Part shown: piece after piece, positions 4,760 through 5,963 of the stretch
Layout of the letters: every line of letters begins with the position of its first letter
How positions within the stretch are numbered: position 1 is the first letter of the stretch
From: an uncultured Collinsella sp.
GTDB taxonomy: Bacteria > Actinomycetota > Coriobacteriia > Coriobacteriales > Coriobacteriaceae
Direction of reading: 5' to 3'
Assembly (NCBI GenBank): GCA_900544755.1
Contig: UQWQ01000106.1
Coordinates: 1-5,963 of the forward strand
DNA: 5,963 nt
Notes under the pieces: model-generated
Database searches by the model: none
Told to the model about the DNA's origin: nothing
What the model saw: the letters and a program-made list of their open reading frames with translations, nothing else
Position numbers and translations under genes: made by a program

Positions 4760-5719
4760 GTGCAATCGTCTAAGAGCCTAAAAACACAACTTGTTGCGGC
4801 CGCCGTTAGCGTGGTCCTCTCTGCGTTTGCCCTGTCGGCAGCGACCTATGCGTGGTACGTTGCGAATACAAAGGTCTCCGCAACCACGTCAACCATTAGC
4901 GCGACGACCAATGGTTTCATCCTCCAGATCGATGAACTCAAGAACGGCGCCCAACATGGTGGCGAGCAGAAGTCGCTTGAGGCCCAGACCATGGGTGCCA
5001 CGCTCAGCCCGTCCTCGACTGACGACCTTAAGAATTGGTACGTTTGCAACGGCTGGGACAACCAAGGCCTGGTAACCGACTATTCAACGCCCAATTTCTC
5101 AACGACTGCCAAGGCTTTGCCGGGCGAGTATGAGGTTGCTGGCAAGAAGTACAACGCTTTCATTAAAAGCGACTACATCGTCTACACCATTACCGATACT
5201 GGTACGGCTGATGTTTATCTCGATGCATCTGATGGTGCGCCCGTAACGATTGAGCCCGTGGGCGGCGAAGCTTCGGAGACCATGGTTGGTTCTCTGCGCG
5301 TTGCGATTACCACGCAGGCGATTGGGGATAACGGTAAGTCGGGCACCGGTCCGGAGGACCTGCGCGTCGTGTATGCCATGAGCGATGAGAAGGGCAAGGG
5401 TAACGACGCAACCGCCATTGCTGGCTGGACGAGCATCCAGAACATTGATGGTAAGCCGACGCTCGCGCAGGCGACCTATAGGCACATCTATACTGGCGGC
5501 ACGGACGGATGGGTTGCCACTAAGGGCACGAGCGGTGATTATTCGGTTGCTGCGGACACTAACCCCATTGCAACTGGTGTTGGCTACAAGGGCATTGCCG
5601 TTCACGTCTACATTTGGATGGAAGGAACCGACGCGGATTGCGTTAACGGCAAATCCATCGAGAACAGCCCGACGACCTATAACGTCAGCGTCAAGCTCGC
5701 CGGTGTCGCAACGCCATAA
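4760..5719 (+). CDS. Secreted TasA/camelysin-like fibre subunit candidate (SipW-type signal peptide), second copy
   Basis: A 319-residue protein from a GTG start. The signal peptide is MQSSKSLKTQ, then a hydrophobic core at about 11-27, then SAATYAWYVANTKVSATTSTISA (26-48). This aligns motif for motif with the upstream gene (SATFAWFV...TISA), so the two are paralogues with very different DNA. Cleavage is predicted after A31. The mature part is rich in Thr, Ser, Gly and Asp. It has a Trp/Tyr-bearing segment (LKNWYVCNGWDNQGLVTDYS, 90-109), SDYIVYTITDTGTADVYLDA (137-156), and VHVYIWMEGTDADCVNG (281-297). The last matches the VVIWLDGDDPECV motif of the membrane protein at 1683-2888. The end is a final strand, TTYNVSVKLAGVA. 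The two cysteines are C96 and C294. There is no LPXTG or transmembrane anchor. It is probably a structural partner or second subunit of the protein at 3847. Its unit ends at the terminator at 5750-5782. Confidence 0.75.
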   Translation: MQSSKSLKTQLVAAAVSVVLSAFALSAATYAWYVANTKVSATTSTISATTNGFILQIDELKNGAQHGGEQKSLEAQTMGATLSPSSTDDLKNWYVCNGWDNQGLVTDYSTPNFSTTAKALPGEYEVAGKKYNAFIKSDYIVYTITDTGTADVYLDASDGAPVTIEPVGGEASETMVGSLRVAITTQAIGDNGKSGTGPEDLRVVYAMSDEKGKGNDATAIAGWTSIQNIDGKPTLAQATYRHIYTGGTDGWVATKGTSGDYSVAADTNPIATGVGYKGIAVHVYIWMEGTDADCVNGKSIENSPTTYNVSVKLAGVATP

Positions 5720-5749
5720 TGCCAACGTTTGCTTAAATACGGCTAGCCC

Positions 5750-5782
5750 AAGGGCCCACTTCGGGGGAAGTGGGCCCTTTTT
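5750..5782 (+). terminator. Intrinsic terminator of the secreted-protein operon
   Basis: AGGGCCCACTTC (5751-5762) and GAAGTGGGCCCT (5767-5778) pair perfectly over 12 bp with a GGGG loop, extended by one A-T pair (5750/5779). A run of five T follows at 5778-5782. It lies 31 bases after the stop codon at 5719. Confidence 0.93.
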
Positions 5783-5807
5783 CGTGCGGTGCCATTGCTG
5801 CGTAGGC

Positions 5808-5813
5808 GATAAT
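5808..5813 (+). promoter_or_regulatory. Candidate -10 box for the last gene
   Basis: GATAAT, a 5/6 match, lies just past the terminator and would start RNA near 5820, about 24 bases before the ATG at 5844. No clear -35 is present at 16-18 bases. Confidence 0.4.
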
Positions 5814-5843
5814 GTGGAGAACTGTTCTTCCTGGAGGTTCCTT

Positions 5844-5963
5844 ATGGACGGCATCGCTTCTAGTGTTCCGCTGATTGCTCGGCCGAGTTACGACCGCGCT
5901 TGTAGCCTTGTGCCGACTGAGTATGTTTTGGCTTGGGAGTGGTTCTTGCGCGAGGAGCAGCGT
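5844..5963 (+). CDS. Start of an unidentified gene (3' truncated)
   Basis: Forty codons are present, from ATG at 5844 to the window edge without a stop. GGAGG at 5833-5837 lies 6 bases ahead, and the gene has its own candidate promoter after a strong terminator, so it is probably a separate transcription unit. The visible protein (MDGIASSVPLIARPSYD at the start, then TEYVLAWEWFLREEQR) has no signal peptide, so it is unlikely to be another secreted subunit or a SipW-type signal peptidase. Too little is present to assign a family. Confidence 0.65.
   Translation, partial: MDGIASSVPLIARPSYDRACSLVPTEYVLAWEWFLREEQR

Overview
The window most resembles a chromosomal segment from a moderately GC-rich Actinobacterium of the Coriobacteriia, with Collinsella as the best guess. 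That guess rests on overall codon style, GGAGG-type ribosome binding sites and the look of the proteins; no rRNA or other taxonomic marker is present. I see no tRNA, rRNA, CRISPR array, transposase, integrase or replication origin.

Left part (1-882): the 3' end of a gene for an AlbA_2/HATPase_c_4-type putative transcriptional regulator with a C-terminal winged helix. It looks unrelated to what follows. A new promoter with an inverted repeat (926-953) then leads into a tight two-gene operon (1012-2888). The first gene encodes a PilZ-domain protein carrying both canonical c-di-GMP-binding motifs. Five bases after its stop starts a 401-residue single-pass membrane protein. That protein has a cytoplasmic tetrad-repeat and Lys/Arg-rich N-terminus and an outside domain resembling TasA/camelysin-type surface proteins. 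A strong 16-bp-stem terminator at 2896-2935 closes the operon and also serves a convergent minus-strand gene of unknown function (2937-3449).

Right part (3450-5719): a roughly 400-base non-coding region holds a divergent promoter zone and a leader, followed by two tandem genes (3847-4689 and 4760-5719). Both encode secreted proteins with the same kind of N-terminus: a Lys-containing n-region, a hydrophobic core, then SAT(F/Y)AW(F/Y)V and a TISA segment. This is the layout of SipW-dependent TasA/camelysin-type extracellular fibre proteins. A strong intrinsic terminator (5750-5782) ends the unit. The first 40 codons of another gene start at 5844.

Working model (inference): the locus makes an extracellular matrix or fibre layer from two secreted subunits (3847, 4760), with a related membrane-anchored protein (1683) whose cytoplasmic face is produced together with a c-di-GMP receptor (1012). 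No signal peptidase, sortase motif, diguanylate cyclase or phosphodiesterase is visible here, so processing and signal-producing partners must lie elsewhere.
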